NCBI GenBank assembly: GCA_963749515.1
Contig: CAVVMR010000010.1
Location: 372,001-436,000, forward strand
DNA from: Gaiellasilicea sp963749515
Lineage (GTDB): Bacteria > Actinomycetota > Thermoleophilia > Gaiellales > Gaiellaceae
Length of the DNA stretch: 64,000 nt
Direction: 5' to 3'
Positions 16,295 to 24,851 of the stretch are shown here, in pieces. Under the pieces are notes generated by a model, which saw only the letters and a program-made list of their open reading frames with translations, ran no database searches and had not been told where the DNA came from. A program made the position numbers and the translations under genes. The first letter of the stretch is position 1, and every line of letters begins with the position of its first letter.

Positions 16295-16720
16295 ATGTGG
16301 ATTCGGCGCTTGTTTCGCCGGCGGCGTCCGCCGCCGCCTGTCCTCCTGCCCTCGCTCGACCGGCTCGCGGAGCTGATCGAGCGGGTCGTAGAGCTGCTCG
16401 ACGAGGTGGCGCTTCGTCCGCCACGCGAACCGGCCCGCCCCGTCACGACTCCGCCAAATCCCGGCGCCGACCCGGTGCCGGCCGCCGTCCTGAAACCGCG
16501 GCCCTCGACCGGCCACGTGCTTCTCGTCTCCTGGCCCGACGGATATCGGCTCGTGGAGCGGGATGGAGCGCCGCCCGCTCGGGGCGATCGGCTGGCTCTC
16601 GATGAGGTCGGCTTCAGCGTGCTGCGGCTCGGGCCTTCGCCGCTTCCGGGCGACTGGCGCCGCTGCGCCTACCTCGAGAGGGAGGAACCGTCGACGGTGG
16701 ATCGAACCTTCGACCGGTGA
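16295..16720 (+). CDS. hypothetical protein
   Basis: A 141-residue protein with a basic, proline-rich start (MWIRRLFRRRRPPPP), an amphipathic helix (LDRLAELIERVVELLDEV) and a compact C-terminal part with HVLLVSWPDGYRLVERDG and GDWRRCAYLERE. The basic N-terminus plus helix could bind membrane surface or nucleic acid. No family is recognised. It overlaps the next small gene by GTGA, and the pair appear to be one unit. Confidence 0.55.
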   Translation: MWIRRLFRRRRPPPPVLLPSLDRLAELIERVVELLDEVALRPPREPARPVTTPPNPGADPVPAAVLKPRPSTGHVLLVSWPDGYRLVERDGAPPARGDRLALDEVGFSVLRLGPSPLPGDWRRCAYLEREEPSTVDRTFDR

Positions 16721-16899
16721 AGGAAGAGAGCCAGATCCAGGACATGCGCGCTGCGCTTCAGGGAGATCGCGAGCGGGCGGAGCAGGCCCGCCAGCGATCG
16801 GTCGAGAACGTCCGCGCGCTCTACGAGGCACCTCCACCGGAGCCAGAGCCCGACCCTCAGCCGCGCCGTTCGTTTCTGGGTCGTCTGCTCGGCCGGTAG
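16717..16899 (+). CDS. small hypothetical protein
   Basis: A 60-residue protein from GTG 16717, overlapping the previous stop by GTGA. It begins with a charged helix (MKEESQIQDMRAALQGDRER), has a proline-rich middle (PPPEPEPDPQP) and ends RRSFLGRLLGR, a basic amphipathic tail that could associate with membrane. Coupling to the upstream gene and matching base composition support it being real. Function is unknown. Confidence 0.45.
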   Translation: MKEESQIQDMRAALQGDRERAEQARQRSVENVRALYEAPPPEPEPDPQPRRSFLGRLLGR

Positions 16900-16902
16900 C
16901 GC

Positions 16903-16908
16903 TACGCT
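16903..16908 (+). promoter_or_regulatory. -10 box TACGCT of a likely leaderless promoter
   Basis: TACGCT ends 6 bases before GTG 16915. No Shine-Dalgarno sequence lies between. Confidence 0.45.
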
Positions 16909-16914
16909 GAGCCC

Positions 16915-17430
16915 GTGGAGCGGCGCGAGCGTGAGCGGATCATGCGTCAGGGCGTCGTGCTGCCCGAGACGCCTCGCGACCGCCGGAATCTCCAGGGGCT
17001 CGAAGAGGACATGCGCGATAACCCGCTGGCGGGTGGACGGGTCGCGCTGAAGCTGCGGCATTTCCGTCCCGACGCGAGCAGCTACCTGGCCGCGCTCGGC
17101 GGGCCGCCACCGTACATGGCCCGGCTGCGCGAGATCGCGGCGTTGACGGCGGAGCACGAGCGGGCGCTCGGCGAGGAGTACGAGCTCCTGAGAGACGATC
17201 CGTCCGCGTGGCACGCGCTGGCCGAGGGCTGGGACTTCAGTGAGGTGAACGGCCTGATCGACCGGCACAACCACTTCTATCCGGTCGAGGCGCGACTGCC
17301 GATGGATCCGACGACGGGCGACCATGCGCTCGTCAACGGCGCGCACTATTCGAAGCGGCTGCTGGACGCTACGTGGGTGCTCGCACGGTTCCCGCCCGTG
17401 CGCTCAGGCGCGACGTCGCGGCGAGCGTAA
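16915..17430 (+). CDS. conserved hypothetical protein
   Basis: A 171-residue soluble protein from GTG 16915. It contains RRERERIMRQGVVLPETPRDRRNLQ, an LRHFRPDASSYLAALGGPPPYMARLREIAAL stretch shortened here to the LRHFRPDASSYLAAL core, and WDFSEVNGLIDRHNHFYPVE, where an HNHFYP motif with two histidines could bind metal. No signal peptide is present. Its last 62 bases overlap, tail to tail, with the MFS gene on the other strand. The family is not recognised; the strong codon pattern and leaderless promoter support a real gene. Confidence 0.6.
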   Translation: MERRERERIMRQGVVLPETPRDRRNLQGLEEDMRDNPLAGGRVALKLRHFRPDASSYLAALGGPPPYMARLREIAALTAEHERALGEEYELLRDDPSAWHALAEGWDFSEVNGLIDRHNHFYPVEARLPMDPTTGDHALVNGAHYSKRLLDATWVLARFPPVRSGATSRRA

Positions 17431-18520
17431 GCGCGCAGAGCACCGCTGCGAGCACGTAGGGCAGGCCGTCGCCGGCGGCGTCCGCAATCGTGCCAGCCAG
17501 GGCCGGGCCGGTCATGTTCCCGAGCGCCCAGGCGGTGTTCATGATCCCGAAGCCGATCGCCTGCGAGAGCCCGACGGCCTCGGCGCGGTCGGAGACGAGT
17601 GCCATTCCGGGTGTGTAGAACCCCCCGAAGGAGATCGCGGCGAGCACGGCGAGGAACGAGATCGCGTACGGGTCGCGTACGACGGCGAAGGCGATCGCGA
17701 CGCCGACCGACCCCGCGAGCGCGACGCGGATGGGGAGGAGGCGGCCGCGTCGGTCGGAGAACCGGCCGAGGAACGGGTTGACGACTGTCTCCAGGAGCCC
17801 GGCCAGGAGGAAGACGGTGCCGATCGCGAAGGGCGTGAAGCCGCCCTCGTCGAGGTGGAGCGGGACGAGGACGACGACCACGCCGAAGAGGATCGCCGGG
17901 AGCATGTTCAGCCACAGTCCGCCGAGGAAGCTGCGGTCGGCGAAGGCCCGGCCGACGGCGCCGGGCGAGTGCGTCTGCGGCGGCGAGCTTGGCCGGGTGG
18001 CCGCTCCGGCTGCGAGAGCGGCGGCGACGACGCCGACGACCGCGAAGGAGATGCGGACGCTGACGGCGTCGGCGACGGCGCCGAACATCGGGCCGAGGAT
18101 GGCGCCGAAGACGGCTGCGCCGAATGCGGTGCCGATCAGCTCGCCGCGGCGGTCTCGGGGGGCGGCGGCCGTCAGCCAGGCGAACGCCCCGGCCCAGGTG
18201 ATCGTGCTCGAGGTTCCCTGGACGAATCGCGACAGGCCGAGCGCCCATGGCCCGTCTGCTGCTGCGAAGGCGAAGCTGGCGAGGGCGAGGAGGACGAGCC
18301 CGGCGACGACGGCGAGCTTGGGGCCGAATCTCGCGGCGGCGAGCCCGCCGGGGACGGCGCCGAGGACGGCGCCGGCGCCGAACGAGCCGACGAGCAGCCC
18401 AGCGCCGGTCCTGGAGAGGTCGAACTCGTCGGCGTAGCCGGGCACGAGCGGCGCCAGCGCCCCGAACAACATCGCGTCGACAAACACGACCGCGCAGACC
18501 AAAAGAAGAAGCCGTCGCAC
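17369..18520 (-). CDS. MFS transporter, 12-helix type
   Basis: A 383-residue integral membrane protein with twelve hydrophobic segments. The N-terminal half has LFGALAPLVPGYADEFDLSRTGAGLLVGSFGAG shape, with the loop 2-3 region GGLAAARFGPKLAVVAG replacing the usual GxLaDrxGrr motif, and GLSRFVQGTSSTITW in helix 4. The second half has GRFSDRRGRLLP between helices 8 and 9. Members of this group export small molecules; the substrate is unknown. GTG 18520 follows TAACGT by 7 bases. Its 3' end overlaps the opposite gene by 62 bases. Confidence 0.8.
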   Translation of the reverse strand: MRRLLLLVCAVVFVDAMLFGALAPLVPGYADEFDLSRTGAGLLVGSFGAGAVLGAVPGGLAAARFGPKLAVVAGLVLLALASFAFAAADGPWALGLSRFVQGTSSTITWAGAFAWLTAAAPRDRRGELIGTAFGAAVFGAILGPMFGAVADAVSVRISFAVVGVVAAALAAGAATRPSSPPQTHSPGAVGRAFADRSFLGGLWLNMLPAILFGVVVVLVPLHLDEGGFTPFAIGTVFLLAGLLETVVNPFLGRFSDRRGRLLPIRVALAGSVGVAIAFAVVRDPYAISFLAVLAAISFGGFYTPGMALVSDRAEAVGLSQAIGFGIMNTAWALGNMTGPALAGTIADAAGDGLPYVLAAVLCALTLAATSRLSARAGTVRAPT

Positions 18521-18527
18521 GAACCCG

Positions 18528-18533
18528 ACGTTA
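18528..18533 (-). promoter_or_regulatory. -10 box TAACGT of a likely leaderless promoter
   Basis: TAACGT on the reverse strand ends 7 bases before GTG 18520, with no Shine-Dalgarno sequence. Confidence 0.4.
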
Positions 18534-18715
18534 CAGACAGGGTCTAATCACGCTGGCCACTGAACCAAGCGCCTCAAGGTTGGCCAAAGATCCGCGAACG
18601 AGATCGCTCCGATCCGATTCAAGAGTGCGCCACATGAAGTGGCCACGAACCAAGCGGCGATGGAGGGTTGAGCGAGCCCTGATCCCGACGCACGCAGCTT
18701 CAGGGATCTTGGCGC

Positions 18716-18747
18716 GAATCGAGATCTGCTCCCGCAGATCTCGATTC
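18716..18747. repeat. 32-base hairpin, copy 1
   Basis: Arms GAATCGAGATCTGC and GCAGATCTCGATTC are perfectly complementary over 14 base pairs around loop TCCC. Confidence 0.85.
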
Positions 18748-18842
18748 AAGAGTGCGCCACATGAAGTGGCCACGAACCAAGCGGCGATGGAGGGTTGAGC
18801 GAGTCCTGATCCCGACGCACGCAGCTTCAGGGATCTTGGCGC

Positions 18843-18874
18843 GAATCGAGATCTGCTCCCGCAGATCTCGATTC
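18843..18874. repeat. 32-base hairpin, copy 2
   Basis: Same 14-bp arms and TCCC loop as copy 1, one repeat period downstream. Confidence 0.85.
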
Positions 18875-18969
18875 AAGAGTGCGCCACATGAAGTGGCCAC
18901 GAACCAAGCGGCGATGGAGGGTTGAGCGAGTCCTGATCCCGACGCACGCAGCTTCAGGGATCTTGGCGC

Positions 18970-19001
18970 GAATCGAGATCTGCTCCCGCAGATCTCGATT
19001 C
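18970..19001. repeat. 32-base hairpin, copy 3
   Basis: Same 14-bp arms and TCCC loop. It lies at the junction with the diverged downstream sequence. Confidence 0.85.
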
Positions 19002-19291
19002 AAGAATGCGCCACAAATAAATTCAGCGAGCCGGGTGCGCTTTCGTCCGCCACACCGACGAACTTTCGGCTTCCGCCTACGGCCTACCGGTGTGGACTCG
19101 ACCTACTCGCGTCCCGTGCTCGCTGCAAGGGGGAATCTAGGGCCGATCGATCAGAGGCGCAAGGGCTCGAAAAGCGTCGAGCCCGCAAATTGCGACATTT
19201 CCATTTTGGACCGCACAAATTTGCGACCTGGCCATTAACAATTTCTGAGAGAGCCCCGATCCCGAGTACGCAGCTTCAGGGATCTTGGCGC

Positions 19292-19323
19292 GAATCGGGA
19301 TCTGCTCCCGCAGATCCCGATTC
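19292..19323. repeat. 32-base hairpin, covarying copy 4
   Basis: Arms are GAATCGGGATCTGC and GCAGATCCCGATTC. Relative to copies 1-3, one A-T pair has become G-C on both arms, so pairing is fully kept. Loop TCCC is unchanged. Confidence 0.85.
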
Positions 19324-19706
19324 AAGAATGCGCCACAAATAATTCAGCGAGCCGGTGGCGATTTCGTCCGCTCCTCCGACTGACGTTTCGGCTTCCGCCT
19401 ACTCGTCCTCCGGTGGAGCCTCGACCTAATCTCGCTCCGTGCTCGCTGCAAGGGGGAAGGTACGGGCACCCCACCTGCGCGTCAAGGGAGTCGCGAGGCA
19501 CACGGCCGCAAATTGCGAGTTTTTCTTTAAGAAACGCCTTGTTTTGCCGATCGCACAAGACGTTCTAGAGGAGCTTTCGGAGGTTTTCGCCGGGCGGAGG
19601 ACCGAAAGGAACGGGCCGCGGCGAACCAGGAATCTATGCTCGCTCCCGCCGGGCCGCAAGTGCGAACCGGCGCGAAAGTTCACGCAAAGAGCGACAAAGG
19701 AGATCG

Positions 19707-20468
19707 ATGCTGAGGTTCGCAGGCAGGCATGTCGTCGTCACCGGCGGTGGCAAGGGGATCGGGAAGGCGATCGCCGAGCGCCTTGCCGCAGAGGGTGCGA
19801 CGCTCTCGCTGCTCGCCCCGAACATGGACGAGCTCGAGCAGGTGGCGGAGCTCGTCGGCGGGGACGCCCACTTCTGCGACATCCGCGACCGCGATGCCGT
19901 CGACTCCGCATTCGCCGCGGCGGCTTCTGCGCGCGGGCCGTTGCACGCGCTGGTCGCGAACAGCGGCGTCGGCGGCGGGAACGCCGACGGCCCGGGCGAC
20001 CGCTTCGAAGAGATCGTCCAGACGAACCTCTTCGGCACCTACTGGTGCATCCGGGCCGCCGTGCGTGAGCTTGCGCCCGGCCCCGAGCGGCGGGACGTGG
20101 TCGTGATCGCCTCCATCCTCGCCCGCATCGCCGTCCCCGGTTACACCGCGTACAGCGCCTCCAAGGCGGGCCTGCTCGGGCTCGTCCGATCCTTCTCGGC
20201 GGAGCTCGCGCCCGGCGACGTGCAGGTGAACGCGATCTGCCCCGGCTGGGTCGAGAGCGACATGGCCTGGCAGGGGATCGACGAGATCGTCGCTGCGACC
20301 GGCATGACGCGCGAGCAGGCGGTCGCGGATGCGATGAGCGCCGTCCCGCTCGGGCGGATGGGCCGTCCGGAGGACATCGCCGGCGCGGTCGCATGGCTCC
20401 TCTCCGGCGACTCGCGGGGCATCACCGGCCAGGCGATCGACCAGAACGGCGGTGCGTGGACCGGTTAG
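19707..20468 (+). CDS. SDR family oxidoreductase
   Basis: A 253-residue NAD(P)-dependent short-chain dehydrogenase. The cofactor motif is TGGGKGIG near residue 12 and the catalytic YSASK is near residue 150, with the preceding catalytic serine in VIASILARIA. The C-terminal GRPEDIAGAVAWLLSGDSRGITGQAIDQNGG is the usual SDR ending. ATG 19707 has AAGGAG at good spacing. It is followed closely by an MFS gene and forms a small unit with it. Substrate unknown; the DQNGG ending fits the classical 3-oxoacyl or sugar/steroid alcohol group. Confidence 0.85.
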   Translation: MLRFAGRHVVVTGGGKGIGKAIAERLAAEGATLSLLAPNMDELEQVAELVGGDAHFCDIRDRDAVDSAFAAAASARGPLHALVANSGVGGGNADGPGDRFEEIVQTNLFGTYWCIRAAVRELAPGPERRDVVVIASILARIAVPGYTAYSASKAGLLGLVRSFSAELAPGDVQVNAICPGWVESDMAWQGIDEIVAATGMTREQAVADAMSAVPLGRMGRPEDIAGAVAWLLSGDSRGITGQAIDQNGGAWTG

Positions 20469-20505
20469 CGGGAAGCCGCGTCGCGCCGCCCGCGTTGTCA
20501 CCACC

Positions 20506-21768
20506 GTGACAGCTCGCGTCCATTACGCCTGGGTCGTCGCGGGGGTCGCATTCCTGTCGCTCGTGATGGCGTCGGGCTTTCGCTCGGTGACGGGCGTGCT
20601 CCTGATCCCGCTGCACGAGGAGTTCGGGTGGAGCCACGAGACGATCGGCCTGGCCGTCTCGCTGAACCTGCTCTGCTTCGGGCTCGGCGCGCCGTTCGCG
20701 GCCGCACTCGTCGAGCGGGCGGGCGTCCGTCGCGTGGTCGGCGCGGCGCTCGCTGTGATCGCCGTCTCGGCGCTGCTGACCACCCGCATGACCGAGACGT
20801 GGCAGCTGTTCCTGCTCTGGGGGCTCGTCAACGGCGTCGCAACCGGAGCCGTCTCCGTCCCGCTGGCCGCGATCATCGCCAACCGCTGGTTCATCGCCAG
20901 GCGTGGCCTCGTCACCGGCCTGATGACGGCGAGCTACGCCTCGGGCCAGCTGATCTTCCTGCCCGCGCTAGCCTGGCTCGCCGGCTTCGACTGGCGTTGG
21001 GCGGCGCTGGCGATCGCCGTCGTCGCGCTGCTGCTCGTCCTCCCGGTCGTGCTGCGGTTCATGCGCGACCGGCCGGAGGACATCGGGCTGGCGCCGTTCG
21101 GGGCGGACGAGAGCTGGACGCCCGCGCCTGCGATGGCTGCGCCGGCGTTCGGGGCGGCGATCGATGCGCTCTCTGCGGCGATGCGCTCTCGGGTGTTCTG
21201 GCTCCTCGCGGGGACCTTCTTCGTGTGTGGCGCGACGACGAACGGGCTCGTCTCGACGCATCTGATCCCGGCGGCGCACGACCACGGGATCGCGCAGGTG
21301 ACCGCGGCCGGGCTGCTCGCGCTGATCGGCGTCTTCGACGTGGTCGGCACGACGGCATCCGGATGGCTGACCGATCGGTACGACCCACGCAAGCTCCTGC
21401 TCGCCTACTACGCCCTGCGGGGCCTGTCCCTGCTCGCGCTTCCGCTCGCCTTCGACTCGGCCAATGCGGCGATGCTCGCCTTCGTCGTCGTCTACGGGCT
21501 CGACTGGGTCGCGACGGTGCCACCGACCTCGGCACTGGCCACGGCCCACTTCGGCCGGCAGGCCGGCGTCGTCTTCGCGTGGATCTTCGCCGCCCACCAG
21601 CTCGGCGCCGCGACGGCGGCGTGGGGGGCCGGCGTGATCCGCACGCACACCGGCGAGTACACCGCGGCGTTCCTGGCTGCCGGCGCGCTCGCACTCGTTG
21701 CAGCTGGAGCTGTCCTTCTGATCCGGTCGGCGCGCACAGCCACACCCGAGCCGGTGCCGGTGATGTGA
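20506..21768 (+). CDS. MFS transporter (oxalate/formate antiporter-like group)
   Basis: A 420-residue membrane protein with twelve hydrophobic segments. The opening RVHYAWVVAGVAFLSLVMASG and later GVLLIPLHEEFGWSHETIGLAVSL are typical of the monocarboxylate/OFA subgroup of MFS, with TDRYDPRKLLL as the loop between helices 8 and 9. GTG 20506 is preferred over GTG 20452, which would overlap the SDR gene and add a basic tail. It likely carries a small organic acid handled by the SDR upstream; this pairing is inference. A strong hairpin begins at its stop codon. Confidence 0.8.
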   Translation: MTARVHYAWVVAGVAFLSLVMASGFRSVTGVLLIPLHEEFGWSHETIGLAVSLNLLCFGLGAPFAAALVERAGVRRVVGAALAVIAVSALLTTRMTETWQLFLLWGLVNGVATGAVSVPLAAIIANRWFIARRGLVTGLMTASYASGQLIFLPALAWLAGFDWRWAALAIAVVALLLVLPVVLRFMRDRPEDIGLAPFGADESWTPAPAMAAPAFGAAIDALSAAMRSRVFWLLAGTFFVCGATTNGLVSTHLIPAAHDHGIAQVTAAGLLALIGVFDVVGTTASGWLTDRYDPRKLLLAYYALRGLSLLALPLAFDSANAAMLAFVVVYGLDWVATVPPTSALATAHFGRQAGVVFAWIFAAHQLGAATAAWGAGVIRTHTGEYTAAFLAAGALALVAAGAVLLIRSARTATPEPVPVM

Positions 21769-21794
21769 GAGGGGCGCCCTCGGGCGCCCCTCTC
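21767..21794. terminator. bidirectional terminator-like hairpin between convergent genes
   Basis: GAGAGGGGCGCCC and GGGCGCCCCTCTC are perfectly complementary (13 base pairs) with a 2-base loop. It begins inside the MFS stop codon and lies 25 bases beyond the permease stop. No T-run follows on either strand. Confidence 0.65.
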
Positions 21795-21818
21795 GGTTCT
21801 CGACAAACCGGCCTCGCG

Positions 21819-23405
21819 CTAGGCGCTCGGGTCGGGTTGTGGCGCGGTATACCCCGCCTCGATCCGCTCGAGCTCCTCCTCCGAGCCCATCCGCACGGGG
21901 CCCTTGAACCACTTGTGGGCGGAGAGGATGTACCAGCCGCCGAAGAGCACGAGCGCGCCGCCGACGAGGATCGGCGCGTAGTTGACCGCTTCCCACGTCC
22001 AGCCGTCCTCCCAGGGCACGCTCGCCTTGTACGGCGGCATCAGGAACACGATCGTGATGAAGCCGACCCAGATGATCGCGATCAGGTCGATCCACTTGTA
22101 GTGCTTCCCGAGGCTCCACGCGCCCGGCTCGAACTTGTCACCGAGCCGGTAGCGCAGGATCACCGGGAGAATGAAGGCAACGTAGAGGCCGATCACTGCG
22201 ATCCCGGTGCCGACGAGGTAGCCGACGAGATAGTTCCTGAGCGCCGGGAGCATGATCGCGGCGGACAGCACCGTGATCGCGATCACGGCCATGTGCGGCA
22301 CGCGGTTCTTGGCGACGCGCCGCCAGATCCGGTGGCCCGGCACCGCGCCGTCGCGTGAGAATGCGAACAGCATTCGCGATGCCGAGGTCAGGGAAGCTGT
22401 GACGCAGAAGAACTGCGCAACGACGCAGATGAAGAGCAGTGCTTCGGCCCAGTTCTGGCCCATCGACTCCGACCAGATCCAGGGAACCAGGAAGCCGATG
22501 TTCTCGATCGCTCCTTCGGTGCTCGGAACGGCCAGGGTCACGGCGACGAGCAGGATGAACCCGAAGACGACCGAGACGACGACCGACATGTACATGCCGA
22601 CGGCCGCCATCCGTGATGCCGCTCGCGTCTCCTCGGCCATGTGGGCGGAGGCGTCGAAGCCGGTGATCGTGTACTGGGCCATTAGGAGGCCGGTCGCGAA
22701 CACGTACCAGAACACCGGATTGCCGAAGTTGATGTCCGCACTCCCGAATCCGGAAGCGTTCACCGTCTCGCCGAACACGTACCCGAGCGACTGATGCCTG
22801 TCCGGGACGACGAGCAGGACGCCGACGATGAAGAGCACGCCCGCGATGTGCCAGTAGGCCGAGATCGAGTTCAACAGCGCCGTGACGCTCACATTCATCA
22901 GGTTTACGACGAGCGCTGCCGCCAGGAAGATCGCGTACAGGAGATAGATGTACTCCTTCGTGTTCGGGTACTCGAACCAGAAGTTCAACAATGCCGTCCC
23001 GAACGTCGCGAGCCCGTACCCGATCGCCGCGGTGACCGCGATCTGCCCGATCAGGTTGAACCAGCCCGTGAACCAGCCCCACGCCGGACTTCCGAGCTTC
23101 GAGGCCCAGTAGTAGAGCCCGCCCGCAGTGGGGAAGGCCGAGGCGATTTCGGCCATCGCGAGCGACACGATGATGCTCATCCCGCCGACGAGCAGCCAGC
23201 CCCAGGTGGCTGCCACCGGGCCGCCCTGGCCGAAGGCGATGTAGTAGGACGTCAGGCAGCCGGCGAGGATCGAGATGATCGTGAACGAGATGGCGAAGTT
23301 CTGGAATCCGCCCATGCCGCGAAAGAGCTCCTGGGCGTAGCCGAGCTTGTGCAGGATCCGCTCGTCGTCGCTGTGTTGACGCCCTGCGGGTGGTGCAGTT
23401 TCCAT
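21819..23405 (-). CDS. APC-superfamily amino acid/polyamine permease
   Basis: A 528-residue membrane protein with about twelve hydrophobic segments. The consensus first helix GGFQNFAISFTIISILAG and the YYWASKLGSP motif in helix 2-3 place it in the amino-acid/choline transporter group of the APC superfamily; GFDASAHMAEET in the central loop is also diagnostic. ATG 23405 has GGAGGG upstream and starts the polar N-terminus METAPPAG. The same frame stays open far beyond but without similarity. It diverges from the glutamine-synthetase-like gene, which suggests uptake of a glutamate, GABA or polyamine-type substrate that the cluster then metabolises. Confidence 0.85.
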   Translation of the reverse strand: METAPPAGRQHSDDERILHKLGYAQELFRGMGGFQNFAISFTIISILAGCLTSYYIAFGQGGPVAATWGWLLVGGMSIIVSLAMAEIASAFPTAGGLYYWASKLGSPAWGWFTGWFNLIGQIAVTAAIGYGLATFGTALLNFWFEYPNTKEYIYLLYAIFLAAALVVNLMNVSVTALLNSISAYWHIAGVLFIVGVLLVVPDRHQSLGYVFGETVNASGFGSADINFGNPVFWYVFATGLLMAQYTITGFDASAHMAEETRAASRMAAVGMYMSVVVSVVFGFILLVAVTLAVPSTEGAIENIGFLVPWIWSESMGQNWAEALLFICVVAQFFCVTASLTSASRMLFAFSRDGAVPGHRIWRRVAKNRVPHMAVIAITVLSAAIMLPALRNYLVGYLVGTGIAVIGLYVAFILPVILRYRLGDKFEPGAWSLGKHYKWIDLIAIIWVGFITIVFLMPPYKASVPWEDGWTWEAVNYAPILVGGALVLFGGWYILSAHKWFKGPVRMGSEEELERIEAGYTAPQPDPSA

Positions 23406-23503
23406 CCGCCCTCCTACCGTCGGTGACGTGTCAGCGCTATTACGCGCTCCTGTCACAAGCGTTGTCAACGTGTCGGACGGCACGAGAAGTGCTGGGAGAG
23501 CAG

Positions 23504-23509
23504 TAGGAT
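23504..23509 (+). promoter_or_regulatory. -10 box TAGGAT of a likely leaderless promoter
   Basis: TAGGAT ends 7 bases before GTG 23517, with no Shine-Dalgarno sequence at useful spacing. Confidence 0.45.
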
Positions 23510-23516
23510 CGCCTTC

Positions 23517-24851
23517 GTGCTCAGCTTCGACGAGTTGCGGGCGGACGTGGAGTCGGGCGCGATCGACACCGTCGTCGTCGCCTTCACCGACATGCAGGGG
23601 CGCCTGATGGGGAAGCGCCTGCACGGCGAGTTCTTCGTCGACGAGATCGACGCGGAGCATGCGATCGAGGGCTGCAACTACCTGCTCGCGCTGGAGATGG
23701 AGATGGATCCAGTCCCGGGCTACGCGCTCGCGAGCTGGGAACGAGGCTACGGAGACTTCGGCATGACCCCGGACCTGGCGACGCTGCGGCGCATCCCCTG
23801 GCTCGAGGCGACGGCGCTCGTCCTGTGCGACGTCGTGTGGCACGACGGCTCGCCGGTCGCTCCCTCGCCGCGGCAGGTGCTCCGTGCGCAGGTCGAGCGA
23901 GCCGAGGCGCTCGGCTTCACGCCGATGATCGGCTCCGAGCTCGAGTTCTACTTGCTCAAGGAGACGTACGAGGAAGCGCACCACCAGCACTACCGCGACC
24001 TGACGCCCTCGGTGCCGTACATCCTCGACTACCACATCCTCGCGGCCACCTACGACGAGCCGTTCATCCGCCAGATCAGAAACGGGATGCAGGGCGCCGG
24101 GATCAAGGTCGAGACCTCGAAGGGCGAGGCGTGGCCGGGACAGCACGAGATCAACTTCCGCTACGCCGATGCGCTCGCGATGGCGGACAACCACGTGATC
24201 TACAAGAACGGCGCGAAGGAGCTCGCGCACCTGAACGGCTGCTCGATCACCTTCATGGCCAAGCCCGATCACAGCTGGATCGGGAGCTCGTGCCACATCC
24301 ACTCCTCGCTCTGGCGGGGCAAGGAGAGCGCGTTCGCCGGCGAGTCCGCCGAGTTCAACGGCTGGCTCGCGGGGCAGATCGCGAATCTGAAGGAGCTCGC
24401 GATCTTCCTGGCGCCCAACGTCAACTCGTACAAGCGCTACGCGGCCGGGTCGTGGGCGCCGACGACCCTCGCCTGGGGCCACGACAACCGGACGTGCGGC
24501 TTCCGGATCGTCGGCCACGGGCCGGCGCTGCGGACGGAGACGCGGATCCCCGGCGCCGACGCGAATCCCTACCTCGCCTTCGCCGCGATCATCGCGGCCG
24601 GCCTGCACGGGATCGAGCGCCAGCTGGAGCTGCCGCCGGCACTCGAAGGGAACGCGTACGAATCGGACGCCGACCGCTTCCCGCACTCGTTGCGCGAGGC
24701 GATTGCGGCGCTCGAGGGCGGCACGATGGCGCGCGAGGCGCTCGGCGACGAGGTGATCGACCACTACCTCAACTACGCGCGCACCGAGCAGGAGCTCTTC
24801 GACCGCGCCGTCACGTGCTACGAGCGGGAGCGCTTCTTCGAACGTGGCTAG
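23517..24851 (+). CDS. glutamine synthetase family ligase (gamma-glutamylpolyamine synthetase-like)
   Basis: A 444-residue GS-fold enzyme that would join glutamate to an amine using ATP. Metal and substrate residues are visible: GSELEFYLL (Glu-x-Glu), GQHEINFRYADAL, NGCSITFMAKP, CHIHSS with its histidines, then the arginine-rich RYAAGSWAPTTLAWGHDNRT and RTETRIPGADANPYL. The N-terminal domain has TDMQGRLMGKR rather than the DGSS loop that binds ammonium in true glutamine synthetases, and no adenylylation tyrosine motif is seen. With a gamma-glutamyl hydrolase next door, a PuuA- or GlnA3-like role on putrescine, GABA or another amine fits better. It overlaps the hydrolase gene by 8 bases. Confidence 0.85.
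   Translation: MLSFDELRADVESGAIDTVVVAFTDMQGRLMGKRLHGEFFVDEIDAEHAIEGCNYLLALEMEMDPVPGYALASWERGYGDFGMTPDLATLRRIPWLEATALVLCDVVWHDGSPVAPSPRQVLRAQVERAEALGFTPMIGSELEFYLLKETYEEAHHQHYRDLTPSVPYILDYHILAATYDEPFIRQIRNGMQGAGIKVETSKGEAWPGQHEINFRYADALAMADNHVIYKNGAKELAHLNGCSITFMAKPDHSWIGSSCHIHSSLWRGKESAFAGESAEFNGWLAGQIANLKELAIFLAPNVNSYKRYAAGSWAPTTLAWGHDNRTCGFRIVGHGPALRTETRIPGADANPYLAFAAIIAAGLHGIERQLELPPALEGNAYESDADRFPHSLREAIAALEGGTMAREALGDEVIDHYLNYARTEQELFDRAVTCYERERFFERG

Larger units (their letters stand above)
18616..18996. repeat. three tandem 127-bp direct repeats
   Basis: Units begin at 18616, 18743 and 18870. Units 2 and 3 are identical and unit 1 differs by one base. A fourth start at 18997 continues for about 20 bases and then diverges. 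Each unit ends with a 14-bp perfect inverted repeat with loop TCCC that spans the unit boundary. Confidence 0.9.
18534..19706. other. gene-free repeat block
   Basis: About 1.2 kb without a credible gene. It holds three tandem 127-bp repeats, a degenerate lead-in at about 18570-18615, and a larger duplication. The duplicated stretch runs from the third hairpin through a segment with GCGCCACAAATAA, TTTCGGCTTCCGCCTA and CGTGCTCGCTGCAAGGGGGAA (about 18936-19140), and it recurs with many differences at about 19259-19460. Two A+T-rich stretches (19185-19255 and 19505-19560) follow each copy. Short open frames here are by-products of the repeats. Confidence 0.7.

Noticed and set aside
18534..19706. 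CRISPR array
   Set aside because: The repeats are 127 bases with no unique spacers, and there are no cas genes.
18534..19706. Insertion sequence or integron attC sites
   Set aside because: No transposase or integrase frame, no terminal inverted repeats with target duplication, and the core attC pairs are missing.
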